In this document: positions 1 to 5,856 of the stretch, one piece after another
Layout of the letters: the number at the start of each line of letters is the position of its first letter
Numbering within the stretch: the stretch's first letter is position 1
Assembly: GCA_031284665.1 (NCBI GenBank)
Contig: JAITXR010000277.1
Span: 1 to 7,293 of the forward strand
Origin: Paludibacter sp.
Lineage (GTDB): Bacteria > Bacteroidota > Bacteroidia > Bacteroidales > Paludibacteraceae
DNA length: 7,293 nt
Direction of reading: 5' to 3'
Notes under the pieces: generated by a model
Told to the model about the DNA's origin: nothing
The model's input: only the letters and a program-made list of their open reading frames with translations
Databases searched by the model: none
Made by a program: the position numbers and the translations under genes

Positions 1-174
1 ACCTAATCCTTGAATTATTAACATTATGATTACTACCGTTGTGGTTAGAAAAATTATTTCGTTTCGATAAGGGAAATCGCTGCCATCTGCCATCATAAAC
101 GGCAATGATAGAGCCGCCGGTGCACATATCCATAGCCCGCATCTTGCTAATTCTAAAATCTTGAAAATCAAGGT
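1..174 (-). pseudogene. CPA1-type Na+/H+ antiporter, C-terminal remnant (5'-truncated, runs off left edge)
   Basis: The minus strand is open for 58 codons from the stop at 177-175 to the window edge. Its translation ends in a segment typical of the last membrane helices of CPA1 (NhaP/CPA1-like) cation/proton antiporters: AALSLPFMMADGSDFPYRNE, then a hydrophobic stretch ending IIQGLG. In the family this part follows a conserved GMRG(V/M)xSLAxALxLP block. Here MRA-M-D-M (positions 142-125) is in a different frame from APAALSLP (123-100), which fits one extra base near 124. No antiporter-like sequence is recognisable upstream of about 145, where repeat DNA begins, so roughly the first 300 residues are missing. 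The gene is probably dead, truncated by rearrangement or repeat insertion, and its 3' end lies outside the window. The family call rests on recalled motifs; the frameshift is inferred and could be a sequencing error. Confidence 0.6.
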
Positions 175-176
175 TT
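156..176. repeat. Small palindrome in spacer (AAATCTTGA / TCAAGGTTT)
   Basis: Positions 156-164 and 168-176 can pair as a 9-bp stem with one G-T pair around a 3-base loop. No T-tract follows on either strand, so a terminator is not supported. It sits just where antiporter homology stops and may be part of an inserted intergenic repeat. Confidence 0.4.
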
Positions 177-193
177 AAGGCAAAGAATTGTGG

Positions 194-214
194 ATTGCGG
201 GTCAAGCCCGCAAT
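194..214. repeat. Palindromic intergenic repeat, ATTGCGGG-TCAAG-CCCGCAAT
   Basis: A perfect 8-bp GC-rich stem (194-201 with 207-214) surrounds a 5-base loop and is followed by GACGGG. It stands out from the AT-rich surroundings. The core GCGGGTCAAGCCCGC resembles short dispersed palindromes seen in many bacterial genomes. It lies between the broken antiporter and the ClC gene. It has no T-run, so it does not look like an intrinsic terminator. Confidence 0.6.
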
Positions 215-257
215 GACGGGACACGCAAGTGCAGTCCGTTCCGAAGAATCCGGAAAC

Positions 258-302
258 CCTTCAAACCACTCAAACCCTTCAAACTTCTCAAATTTTCCAA
301 AC
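258..302. repeat. Period-9 tandem repeat, five units of CCTTCAAAC type
   Basis: Five consecutive 9-base units can be read: CCTTCAAAC, CACTCAAAC, CCTTCAAAC, TTCTCAAAT and TTTCCAAAC. Because 9 is a multiple of 3, the tract is open in frame with the ClC gene and reads as a K/F/P/L-rich string. This creates a false N-terminal extension of that gene back to an ATG at 188. Confidence 0.75.
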
Positions 303-361
303 TTTCTTTGTCCAACAAAAATATATTTTGCGCAAAATTACTACATTTTTACAGAATTTAC

Positions 362-369
362 TATATTTG
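362..369 (+). promoter_or_regulatory. Putative Bacteroidota -7 box (TATATTTG) for the ClC gene
   Basis: TATATTTG matches the TAnnTTTG -7 consensus exactly. It lies 22 bases before the ATG at 392, implying a leader of about 15 bases. No TTTG is found at the usual distance upstream; the nearest, at 327-330, is too far. The call therefore rests on the -7 box alone. Confidence 0.45.
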
Positions 370-391
370 CAAATTGTTTTTAATCTATTTT

Positions 392-2167
392 ATGCAGAAA
401 AATTGGTATTCAAAATTGCTCGCTTGGCGCGAAAAGCACATTACACCGCAACAATTCATTCTCTTTTTGAGTTTTGTTATCGGCGTTTTTTCGTCGTTGG
501 CAGCGGCGTTGCTTAAATGGACAATCCATTTTATCCAAAAAATATTAGTCGAAGGTTTCAGCCTTTCGCACGTAAATTATTGGTATTTAATTTTTCCGAT
601 AATTGGCATTACTATTACTCTTCTTTTTGTTAAATATATTGTTCGCGACGATATTAGTCACGGCATAACTCGGATTTTGTACGCCATTTCGCAGCGTAAA
701 AGTATAATCAAACTTCACAATATTTGGACTTCGCTGGTGGGCAGTTCCATAACTATTGGTTTTGGCGGGTCGGTAGGAGCCGAAGCCCCAATAGTGCTGA
801 CCGGCTCGGCAATTGGGTCAAATCTTGGCAAATTTTTCAAACTCGACCAAAAAACCTTAATGTTACTTGTCGGATGCGGAGCGTCGGGTGCTATTGCCGG
901 AATTTTCAAAGCTCCGATTGCAGGGCTTGTTTTTACTATCGAAGTGCTGATGCTCGATATGACTTTTACGTCGATTGTGCCGCTGATAATTTCGTCGGTA
1001 ACTGCTACTGTGGTTTCGTATATTTTTTCGGGCAATGCGTTTATGTTTCAATTTCCTGAGTATGAGGCGTTTGCGGTACATAGAATTCCATTTTTGATTT
1101 TGCTTGGATTGGTGTGCGGATTGGTGTCGCTTTATTTTACTCGCGGAATGAATAAAATTGAAGGTTTTTTCCGCAAACAAAAAAATATGTTTGTAAAACT
1201 TGCTATTGGTGGCGTAATGTTAAGTTTGTTGATATTTATTTTTCCTCCTTTGTATGGCGAAGGCTACGATACTATAAATGCTTTATTAACAGGCAATTCC
1301 GATGGAGTAATGGCTCGTAGCGTATTTCTTAATTTTGGTAGCAGTCAATGGATTTTGGTAATTTATTTGTTATTAATAATATTTTTCAAAATTTTTGCAT
1401 CAGCAGCAACCAATGGAGCGGGTGGGGTAGGAGGTATTTTTGCGCCATCGCTTTTTGTGGGTGCGCTTACCGGTTTTGCTTTGGCGGAAGTGCTTAAAAT
1501 AATAGGTTTTGCGGTGCCACACGCCAATTTTGCTTTGGCGGGAATGTCGGGAGTAATGTCGGGAGTAATGCACGCTCCATTAACAGGAATTTTTCTAATC
1601 GCCGAACTTACAGGCGGTTACAATCTGTTTATGACGCTTATGATTGTGTCGGTGGTGTCGTATATTACAATTAAAATTTTTGAGCCTCACAGTTTGTATT
1701 CGATGCGTCTGGCTCAAAAAGGCGAGCTGATAACTCATCACAAAGACCGCGCTGTGCTTTCGCAACTTCATATGGAAAACGTTATCGAAACCAATCTTAC
1801 GGTTTTGCAGCCTCAGATGACTTTGGGCGAAATTGTAAAAATATTTTCACAATCACGAAGAAATATTTATCCCGTGGTTAATCCTGACGATGGTGTGTTG
1901 ATGGGCATTTTGCTGCTCGACGAAGTACGAAATATAATGTTTCGTCCTGAACTTTACAAGCGATTTACTGCCGAAAAACTAATGATTTCTCCACCTGCAA
2001 AAATAAATATTAACTTATCGATGGAAAAGGTTATGGAAATTTTTGAAGATACCGGAGCGTGGAATCTTCCTGTGGTTGACGAGCAAAATCGCTATATAGG
2101 ATATGTCTCAAAATCAACGATTTTCACTTCCTATCGGCATTTGCTGGTGCATTATTCCGATGAATAA
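392..2167 (+). CDS. ClC-family chloride channel/transporter with C-terminal CBS pair
   Basis: This 591-residue inner-membrane protein moves chloride or other anions. The start at 392 is chosen because the open frame upstream, back to 188, is translated repeat DNA and a -7 box lies just before 392. ClC signature regions are present. The first (GSGIP) is SHGIT at residues 89-93. The second (GREGP) is GAEAP at 129-133 and keeps the gating glutamate, Glu131. The third is GGIFAP at 347-352, and the pore tyrosine is Tyr436. The position equal to the internal proton glutamate of E. coli ClC (Glu203) is valine, in IEV at 183-185, as in animal ClC channels. Two CBS domains, about 464-515 and 530-582, follow the membrane part and probably bind nucleotides. 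The family is certain. Channel versus exchanger activity is not settled, since some exchangers also lack that glutamate. Confidence 0.95.
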   Translation: MQKNWYSKLLAWREKHITPQQFILFLSFVIGVFSSLAAALLKWTIHFIQKILVEGFSLSHVNYWYLIFPIIGITITLLFVKYIVRDDISHGITRILYAISQRKSIIKLHNIWTSLVGSSITIGFGGSVGAEAPIVLTGSAIGSNLGKFFKLDQKTLMLLVGCGASGAIAGIFKAPIAGLVFTIEVLMLDMTFTSIVPLIISSVTATVVSYIFSGNAFMFQFPEYEAFAVHRIPFLILLGLVCGLVSLYFTRGMNKIEGFFRKQKNMFVKLAIGGVMLSLLIFIFPPLYGEGYDTINALLTGNSDGVMARSVFLNFGSSQWILVIYLLLIIFFKIFASAATNGAGGVGGIFAPSLFVGALTGFALAEVLKIIGFAVPHANFALAGMSGVMSGVMHAPLTGIFLIAELTGGYNLFMTLMIVSVVSYITIKIFEPHSLYSMRLAQKGELITHHKDRAVLSQLHMENVIETNLTVLQPQMTLGEIVKIFSQSRRNIYPVVNPDDGVLMGILLLDEVRNIMFRPELYKRFTAEKLMISPPAKININLSMEKVMEIFEDTGAWNLPVVDEQNRYIGYVSKSTIFTSYRHLLVHYSDE

Positions 2168-2184
2168 AATTGAGAATGTAAAAT
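2165..2184 (+). repeat. Post-stop repeat, copy 1 (shared with 5737-5756)
   Basis: From the TAA stop of the ClC gene onward, the sequence TAAAATTGAGAATGTAAAAT matches 5737-5756 at 19 of 20 bases. In both copies the first three bases are the stop codon of an unrelated gene. Here the copy runs directly into the AATGTAA array. Confidence 0.7.
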
Positions 2185-2209
2185 GTAAAATGTAGAATGT
2201 AGAATGTAA
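2175..2209. repeat. Period-7 tandem array, five AATGTAA/AATGTAG units
   Basis: The units are AATGTAA, AATGTAA, AATGTAG, AATGTAG and AATGTAA, in perfect 7-base phase, followed by a decayed AATTGAG. Each unit contains ATG immediately followed by TAA or TAG. The array begins 8 bases after the ClC stop codon. Positions 2217-2271, between this array and the next, hold only low-complexity A-rich sequence with scattered ATGTAG-like pieces. Confidence 0.85.
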
Positions 2210-2271
2210 AATTGAGGAATTAAGAAATGTAGAAATGAAAAAATTACGGATTACGCTGTCTAATATCTCAT

Positions 2272-2362
2272 ATCTTGATACTCTGTACTTAATACTAAAT
2301 ACTTGCTACTCTGTTCTTGATTCTTGATACTTACAACTTGATACTAAATACTTGATACTTAT
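2272..2362 (+). repeat. Period-7 degenerate array, 13 units of TACTTGA type
   Basis: Thirteen consecutive 7-base units can be read without slippage, including ATCTTGA, TACTCTG, TACTTAA, TACTAAA, TACTTGC, TTCTTGA, TACTTGA and TACTTAT. The array ends 9 bases before the ATG of the FAD oxidoreductase, so it forms that gene's leader and promoter region. No TAnnTTTG box is visible inside it. It has the same orientation as the array at 4341-4473 and is inverted relative to the array at 3867-3963. Confidence 0.85.
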
Positions 2363-2371
2363 AATAAACAA

Positions 2372-3868
2372 ATGTCAGAGCAAAAATACGACGTAATCAT
2401 AGCGGGAAGTGGACTTGGAGGTTTAATTTGCGGCTATATTTTAGCCAAAAACGGTTATAAAATTGCAATTTTTGAAAAAAATCCTCAAATCGGAGGTTGT
2501 TTGCAGACCTTCAAACGCAACGGTGTAACTTTCGACACCGGTATGCACTATATCGGCTCAATGGACGAAGGGCAAATTTTGCACCGCTTTTTCAAATATC
2601 TGAATTTACTCGACGATGTAAAATTAAGTCGCTTAGACACAAATGGTTATGAAGTAATAAATTTTGCAGGTAAAGAATATCGATTTGCAAATGGCAGCGA
2701 AAATTTTGTTAAAACTTTGGCTGAACAATTTCCTGATAACGAAGAAGAAATTCGCACTTATTTGCAGCAAATCAGCAAAATAGCCGAATCGTCGCCTCTT
2801 TATAATTTACATCAAATAAATTCAGATACTTTTATCAACACGCAATATGCGATGACTTCGGTAAACGAATTTATCGAAAATATCACCAAAAATCCGCTTT
2901 TACAGAATATTTTAGCCGGAAATATGCCCTTATATGCAGGTGTGAAGGATAAAACGCCGATTTATGTTATGGCGTTGATAAATAATTTTTTTATTCAAAG
3001 CGCATTCAGAATTGTAGGCGGTAGCGACTCTATCGCTAATTCGCTTGCCAAAAGTATTGAAACATTTGGAGGTAAAATTTTTCGAAATGCCGAAATTGAC
3101 GAGTTTTTGTGTAACGAAACAAAAATGACACAAATCCGCTTAACGAATGGAAAAATGTTTGACGCCGATTATTTTATTTCAAACATTCATCCTGAGCCAA
3201 CACTCGCTAAAATTCACTCGCCACTTATTCGTACAGCATATCGGCAACGTATAAGCTCTATCGAAAATACGATTTCAAATTTTACGCTTTTTGTTAAATT
3301 CAAGGAAAATTCTGTAAAATATCTCAACTTCAATTATTATTATTATGATTGTAAAAGTATTTGGAATACAGACGATTACGATACCGAAAATTTTCCTCAA
3401 ATATATTTGTATATGCATCAAGCCGTTGCCGAAAATCAAGAATTTGCTCAAAGCGCACAAATTATAACATATATGCCTTACGCCGAAGTTAGCAAATGGG
3501 ATAAAACTACGGTTGGCAAACGTGGTGCTGATTATGAGCAATTTAAGAAAGATAAAGCCGAAAAAATTATTGATAAACTAACAGAGCGTTTTCCAGATTT
3601 TCGTAGTTCGATAGAGGAATATTATACTTGTTCGCCACTCACTTATCGTGATTATACAGGCACAGTTGCCGGCTCAATGTATGGTATTTTGCGTGATAAA
3701 AATTTCCCGCTGCAAACACGAATTTCGCAACGTACAAAAATCCCAAATTTCTTTTTTACAGGTCAAAATATTAATTCGCACGGTATTCTTGGCGTTACTA
3801 TTGGGGCAATAATTACGAGTGCGGAGATTGTAGATGCGAATTTGATTATCAATGAGATAGGGTGTTGA
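2372..3868 (+). CDS. FAD-dependent oxidoreductase, phytoene desaturase / retinol saturase-like
   Basis: This 498-residue protein begins with an FAD-binding Rossmann motif, GSGLGG at residues 12-17, with Glu35 ending the second strand to hold the ribose. A GG-CLQTF segment follows at 41-47 and FDTGMHYIG at 54-62. The C-terminus carries the second FAD-contact region, TGQNINSHGILGVTIGA, from residue 463. This pattern and the length place it among CrtI-type desaturases, carotenoid isomerases (CrtISO) and all-trans-retinol 13,14-reductases, which add or remove hydrogen at polyene or other hydrophobic chains. The substrate is unknown. No phytoene synthase, cyclase or aryl-polyene gene lies in the window. 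The ATG at 2372 follows an A-rich leader. The gene sits between inverted heptamer arrays, and its TGA stop shares two bases with the downstream one. Confidence 0.88.
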   Translation: MSEQKYDVIIAGSGLGGLICGYILAKNGYKIAIFEKNPQIGGCLQTFKRNGVTFDTGMHYIGSMDEGQILHRFFKYLNLLDDVKLSRLDTNGYEVINFAGKEYRFANGSENFVKTLAEQFPDNEEEIRTYLQQISKIAESSPLYNLHQINSDTFINTQYAMTSVNEFIENITKNPLLQNILAGNMPLYAGVKDKTPIYVMALINNFFIQSAFRIVGGSDSIANSLAKSIETFGGKIFRNAEIDEFLCNETKMTQIRLTNGKMFDADYFISNIHPEPTLAKIHSPLIRTAYRQRISSIENTISNFTLFVKFKENSVKYLNFNYYYYDCKSIWNTDDYDTENFPQIYLYMHQAVAENQEFAQSAQIITYMPYAEVSKWDKTTVGKRGADYEQFKKDKAEKIIDKLTERFPDFRSSIEEYYTCSPLTYRDYTGTVAGSMYGILRDKNFPLQTRISQRTKIPNFFFTGQNINSHGILGVTIGAIITSAEIVDANLIINEIGC

Positions 3869-3963
3869 GTATCAGGTATCAAGTATCAAGTATCAAGTAT
3901 CAAGAGTTGAGTATCAGGTGTTTAGTATCAAGTATTTGGTAAAGAGTATCAAGTAACAAATAT
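3867..3963 (-). repeat. Period-7 degenerate array, AAGTATC type (inverted relative to the other two)
   Basis: Units in 7-base phase include GAGTATC, AGGTATC, three perfect AAGTATC (3881-3901), AAGAGTT, GAGTATC, AGGTGTT, TAGTATC, AAGTATT, TGGTAAA, GAGTATC and AAGTAAC. AAGTATC is a rotation of the complement of TACTTGA, so this array is in inverse orientation to those at 2272-2362 and 4341-4473. GAGTATCAAG at 3944-3953 is the exact complement of CTTGATACTC at 4343-4352. The first unit overlaps the TGA stop of the preceding gene. The remaining bases to the next ATG (3964-3993) are A/T-rich and hold no recognisable promoter box. Confidence 0.88.
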
Positions 3964-3993
3964 GAAATAATATAACAGTAAAATATAAATAAT

Positions 3994-4347
3994 ATGCATA
4001 ATTTCAAAGAGTTAATCGTCTGGAAAAAAGCAAGGCAACTTGTCAAAGAAGTTTATTTATTGACAAAACAGTTTCCCAAAGAAGAAATTTTCTGTTTAAC
4101 GCAACAAATACGAAGAGCAGTAATTTCTATCCCTTCAAATATTGCCGAAGGTGCCGGGCGCAACTCAAAGGCTGATTATGCCCATTTTTTAGATATTGCC
4201 AATGGCTCAGCTTTTGAAGTAGAAACGCAATTATGCTTATCCTTTGATTTAGAATATATTAATGCATTAGAATTTGAAAATATAAATAATAAAATTATAG
4301 AAATTCAAAAAATGATTTACAAACTCCGTGATTTTTTAAAATCTTGA
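3994..4347 (+). CDS. Four-helix-bundle protein, 23S rRNA intervening-sequence (S23) family
   Basis: The 117-residue product has the family's full usual length and hallmarks. It begins with an FKELIVWKKA start (residues 4-13), then LTKQFPKEE (23-31), the core QIRRAVISIPSNIAEGAGR (38-56), and GSAFEVETQL (71-80). Members fold as a small antiparallel four-helix bundle and form oligomers. They were first noted inside insertions in 23S rRNA genes and are also scattered through Bacteroidota genomes. The Avd accessory protein of diversity-generating retroelements shares this fold and binds nucleic acid. No rRNA, reverse transcriptase or variable repeat is present here, so its role is unknown. The gene is framed by inverted heptamer arrays, and its TGA stop is part of the first unit of the right one (ATCTTGA). 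It may be the protein partner of those repeats (inference). Confidence 0.93.
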   Translation: MHNFKELIVWKKARQLVKEVYLLTKQFPKEEIFCLTQQIRRAVISIPSNIAEGAGRNSKADYAHFLDIANGSAFEVETQLCLSFDLEYINALEFENINNKIIEIQKMIYKLRDFLKS

Positions 4348-4473
4348 TACTCAATACTCAATACTCAATACTCAATACTCAATACTCAATACTCAATACT
4401 CAATACTCAATACTCAATACTCAATACTCAATACTTGCGACTTGATACTAAATACTATATACTCAATACTATG
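4341..4473 (+). repeat. Period-7 array with 12 perfect TACTCAA copies, spanning stop codon to start codon
   Basis: The array starts with ATCTTGA (4341-4347), whose TGA is the stop of the four-helix-bundle gene. It continues with 12 identical TACTCAA units (4348-4431), then TACTTGC, GACTTGA, TACTAAA, TACTATA, TACTCAA and finally TACTATG (4467-4473), whose ATG is the likely start of the radical SAM gene. The perfect block points to recent expansion, while the degenerate units at the right end look older. TACTCAA tandems have no stop codon in any forward frame, reading as repeated YSILNTQ. The array is the entire intergenic region, so promoter and ribosome-binding functions for the next gene must lie within or before it. 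Confidence 0.95.
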
Positions 4474-5739
4474 CTATTAAAACTTATCTACCCCAAATGG
4501 ACAAAACTTCCCGGACAAACAACTTTCAATTTGCCGCCTCACGGTCCGGTGGTTTTTGCAGCGGCGTTACCTGCTGACGTAAATGTTGTGTTTACTGACG
4601 AAAATGTAGAGGAAATTGACTTTAACGAGCCTTGCGATTTGGTGGCAATTTCGATGATGCTTTCCACGCAAGTAAAGCGTGGCTGGGCTATTGCCGACCG
4701 TTTTCGCTCTGCGGGCAAAAAAGTGATTTTTGGTGGCATTTCTACAATGTTGCACGCCGAAGATACGCTCGAACACGCCGACAGCATTTTTCTTGGTGAG
4801 GCTGAAGGCAGAATGGAAGCCGTAATTGCCGATTTTAACAATGGAACGCTGAAAAAAGTATATAATTATATGCTGCAACATCCACCTATTGAAAGCGTTA
4901 GCCCTGCTCGTCGCGACCTTTACAAGCGCAATTTGTACAACCACAAAGGAGTGCAAATGGTGGATTTATTTCACGCATCGCGAGGCTGCCGTTTCAGTTG
5001 CTATCCTTGTGCAGTAACATATTTGGGCGGTCGAGCCTTCCGCCCGCGCCCTATTGATAAGGCGATTGAGGAACTCGCGACAATTGACAACAACCGGCTT
5101 TTTATTGTTGATAATTCGTTGGCGCAGAACAAAGATTGGGAAAGGCAACTTTTTCGCGAAATGATTCCGCTGAAGAAAAAATGGATTTCGCATACCATCG
5201 AGGATGACCCCGAAATTCTCGATTTGGCGGCTCATGCAGGGGCTTGGTACGTGTATCAGGCAGTTTACGATACGTCGAGTTACATAAAGGAGCGCGTAAA
5301 ACGTTATCACGATTATGGCATCGGAGTGGAAGGAACAATTTTGCTTGGGCTTGATAATCAGACAGAAGACGACATTAAACGCTTGATTGATTTCTTGCTC
5401 GAAATTGATTTGGATTTGGCTGAATTTACAATTATGACACCTTTCCCGCACACAAAAGCATACGACGATTTTTTGCGTCAAGGGCGCATTTTCGATTTTG
5501 ACTGGAATAATTACAATGCCGGTCAGGTGGTTTTTCAGCCCAAAAATATGTCAGCCGACCGCTTGCAGCAACTGTACGAATATGCGTGGGAAACATTTTA
5601 CAGAGACGAAACGCAGGAATCGAAAATGTTTCGCCTTTTCTGCAATGTTGCCCTGCGCGAAATGAACGAAGGTACATACCGCCCGCGAAATCGCGAATTA
5701 GCAAATAAAAGTTTTGGGCGAGAGGTGGTAAGGAAATAA
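4471..5739 (+). CDS. Radical SAM enzyme with N-terminal B12-binding-type domain
   Basis: The ATG at 4471 gives 422 residues. The frame is open further back, to a TTG at 4435 and beyond, but that part is translated heptamer repeat. Residues about 1-140 look like a B12-binding (Rossmann) domain: DLVAISMMLS (56-65), a GKKVIFGG strand (82-89) and FLGEAEG (107-113). The cobalt-ligating DxHxxG histidine motif is not visible. The radical SAM domain, about 160-370, carries the iron-sulphur motif CRFSCYPC with Cys173, Cys177 and Cys180, preceded by ASRG. Family patterns follow, including RPRPIDKAIEE, LLGLD, and MTPFPHT where relatives usually have PxPGT. Relatives include BchE and hopanoid-modifying enzymes, but the substrate here cannot be named. 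Proline instead of an aromatic residue before the third cysteine is odd. No partner gene suggests a pathway. Confidence 0.9.
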   Translation: MLLKLIYPKWTKLPGQTTFNLPPHGPVVFAAALPADVNVVFTDENVEEIDFNEPCDLVAISMMLSTQVKRGWAIADRFRSAGKKVIFGGISTMLHAEDTLEHADSIFLGEAEGRMEAVIADFNNGTLKKVYNYMLQHPPIESVSPARRDLYKRNLYNHKGVQMVDLFHASRGCRFSCYPCAVTYLGGRAFRPRPIDKAIEELATIDNNRLFIVDNSLAQNKDWERQLFREMIPLKKKWISHTIEDDPEILDLAAHAGAWYVYQAVYDTSSYIKERVKRYHDYGIGVEGTILLGLDNQTEDDIKRLIDFLLEIDLDLAEFTIMTPFPHTKAYDDFLRQGRIFDFDWNNYNAGQVVFQPKNMSADRLQQLYEYAWETFYRDETQESKMFRLFCNVALREMNEGTYRPRNRELANKSFGREVVRK

Positions 5740-5756
5740 AATTGAAAATGTAAAAT
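5737..5756 (+). repeat. Post-stop repeat, copy 2 (shared with 2165-2184)
   Basis: TAAAATTGAAAATGTAAAAT starts at the TAA stop of the radical SAM gene and differs from 2165-2184 by one base. Unlike the first copy, it is not followed by further AATGTAA heptamers. Confidence 0.7.
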
Positions 5757-5769
5757 ATTTGCGATTTGT

Positions 5770-5803
5770 TTTGTCGATTATGCAAAAAAAATGATTAATT
5801 TTG
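5770..5803 (+). promoter_or_regulatory. Putative Bacteroidota promoter (TTTG - 22 bases - TAATTTTG)
   Basis: TAATTTTG at 5796-5803 matches the TAnnTTTG -7 box exactly, and a TTTG at 5770-5773 stands 22 bases upstream, close to the usual spacing. Transcription would start near 5810, giving the methyltransferase gene a leader of about 180 bases. No clear riboswitch-like structure is seen in that leader. Confidence 0.55.
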
Positions 5804-5856
5804 CACACATTATCAAGCAAAGTTTGCGGATATGGGAAATTTAATAAATAAATAAA

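Noticed and set aside
194..214. Intrinsic terminator
   Set aside because: The stem is strong but neither strand has a T-run after it; it is better called a palindromic repeat.
188..391. N-terminal extension of the ClC protein by 68 residues to an ATG at 188
   Set aside because: The extension is translated from a palindrome and a period-9 tandem repeat (K/F/P/L-rich), has no ClC similarity, and a -7 box lies between it and the ATG at 392.
3994..4347. Diversity-generating retroelement (Avd-like protein)
   Set aside because: The fold family is shared, but the window has no reverse transcriptase, template repeat or variable-repeat target gene, and the sequence fits the S23 stand-alone family better.
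3994..4347. 23S rRNA intervening sequence
   Set aside because: No rRNA sequence flanks the gene; its neighbours are protein-coding genes.
4435..4470. Upstream TTG start for the radical SAM gene
   Set aside because: The 12 added residues are heptamer repeat translated in frame; the ATG at 4471 gives a normal domain start (LLKLIYPKW).
4341..4473. CRISPR array
   Set aside because: Units are 7 bases with no spacers and no cas genes nearby; it is a simple tandem repeat.
4966..5481. Minus-strand 171-codon frame inside the radical SAM gene
   Set aside because: It is the antisense shadow of a well-supported gene, has cysteine/arginine-rich unstructured content and no recognisable family.
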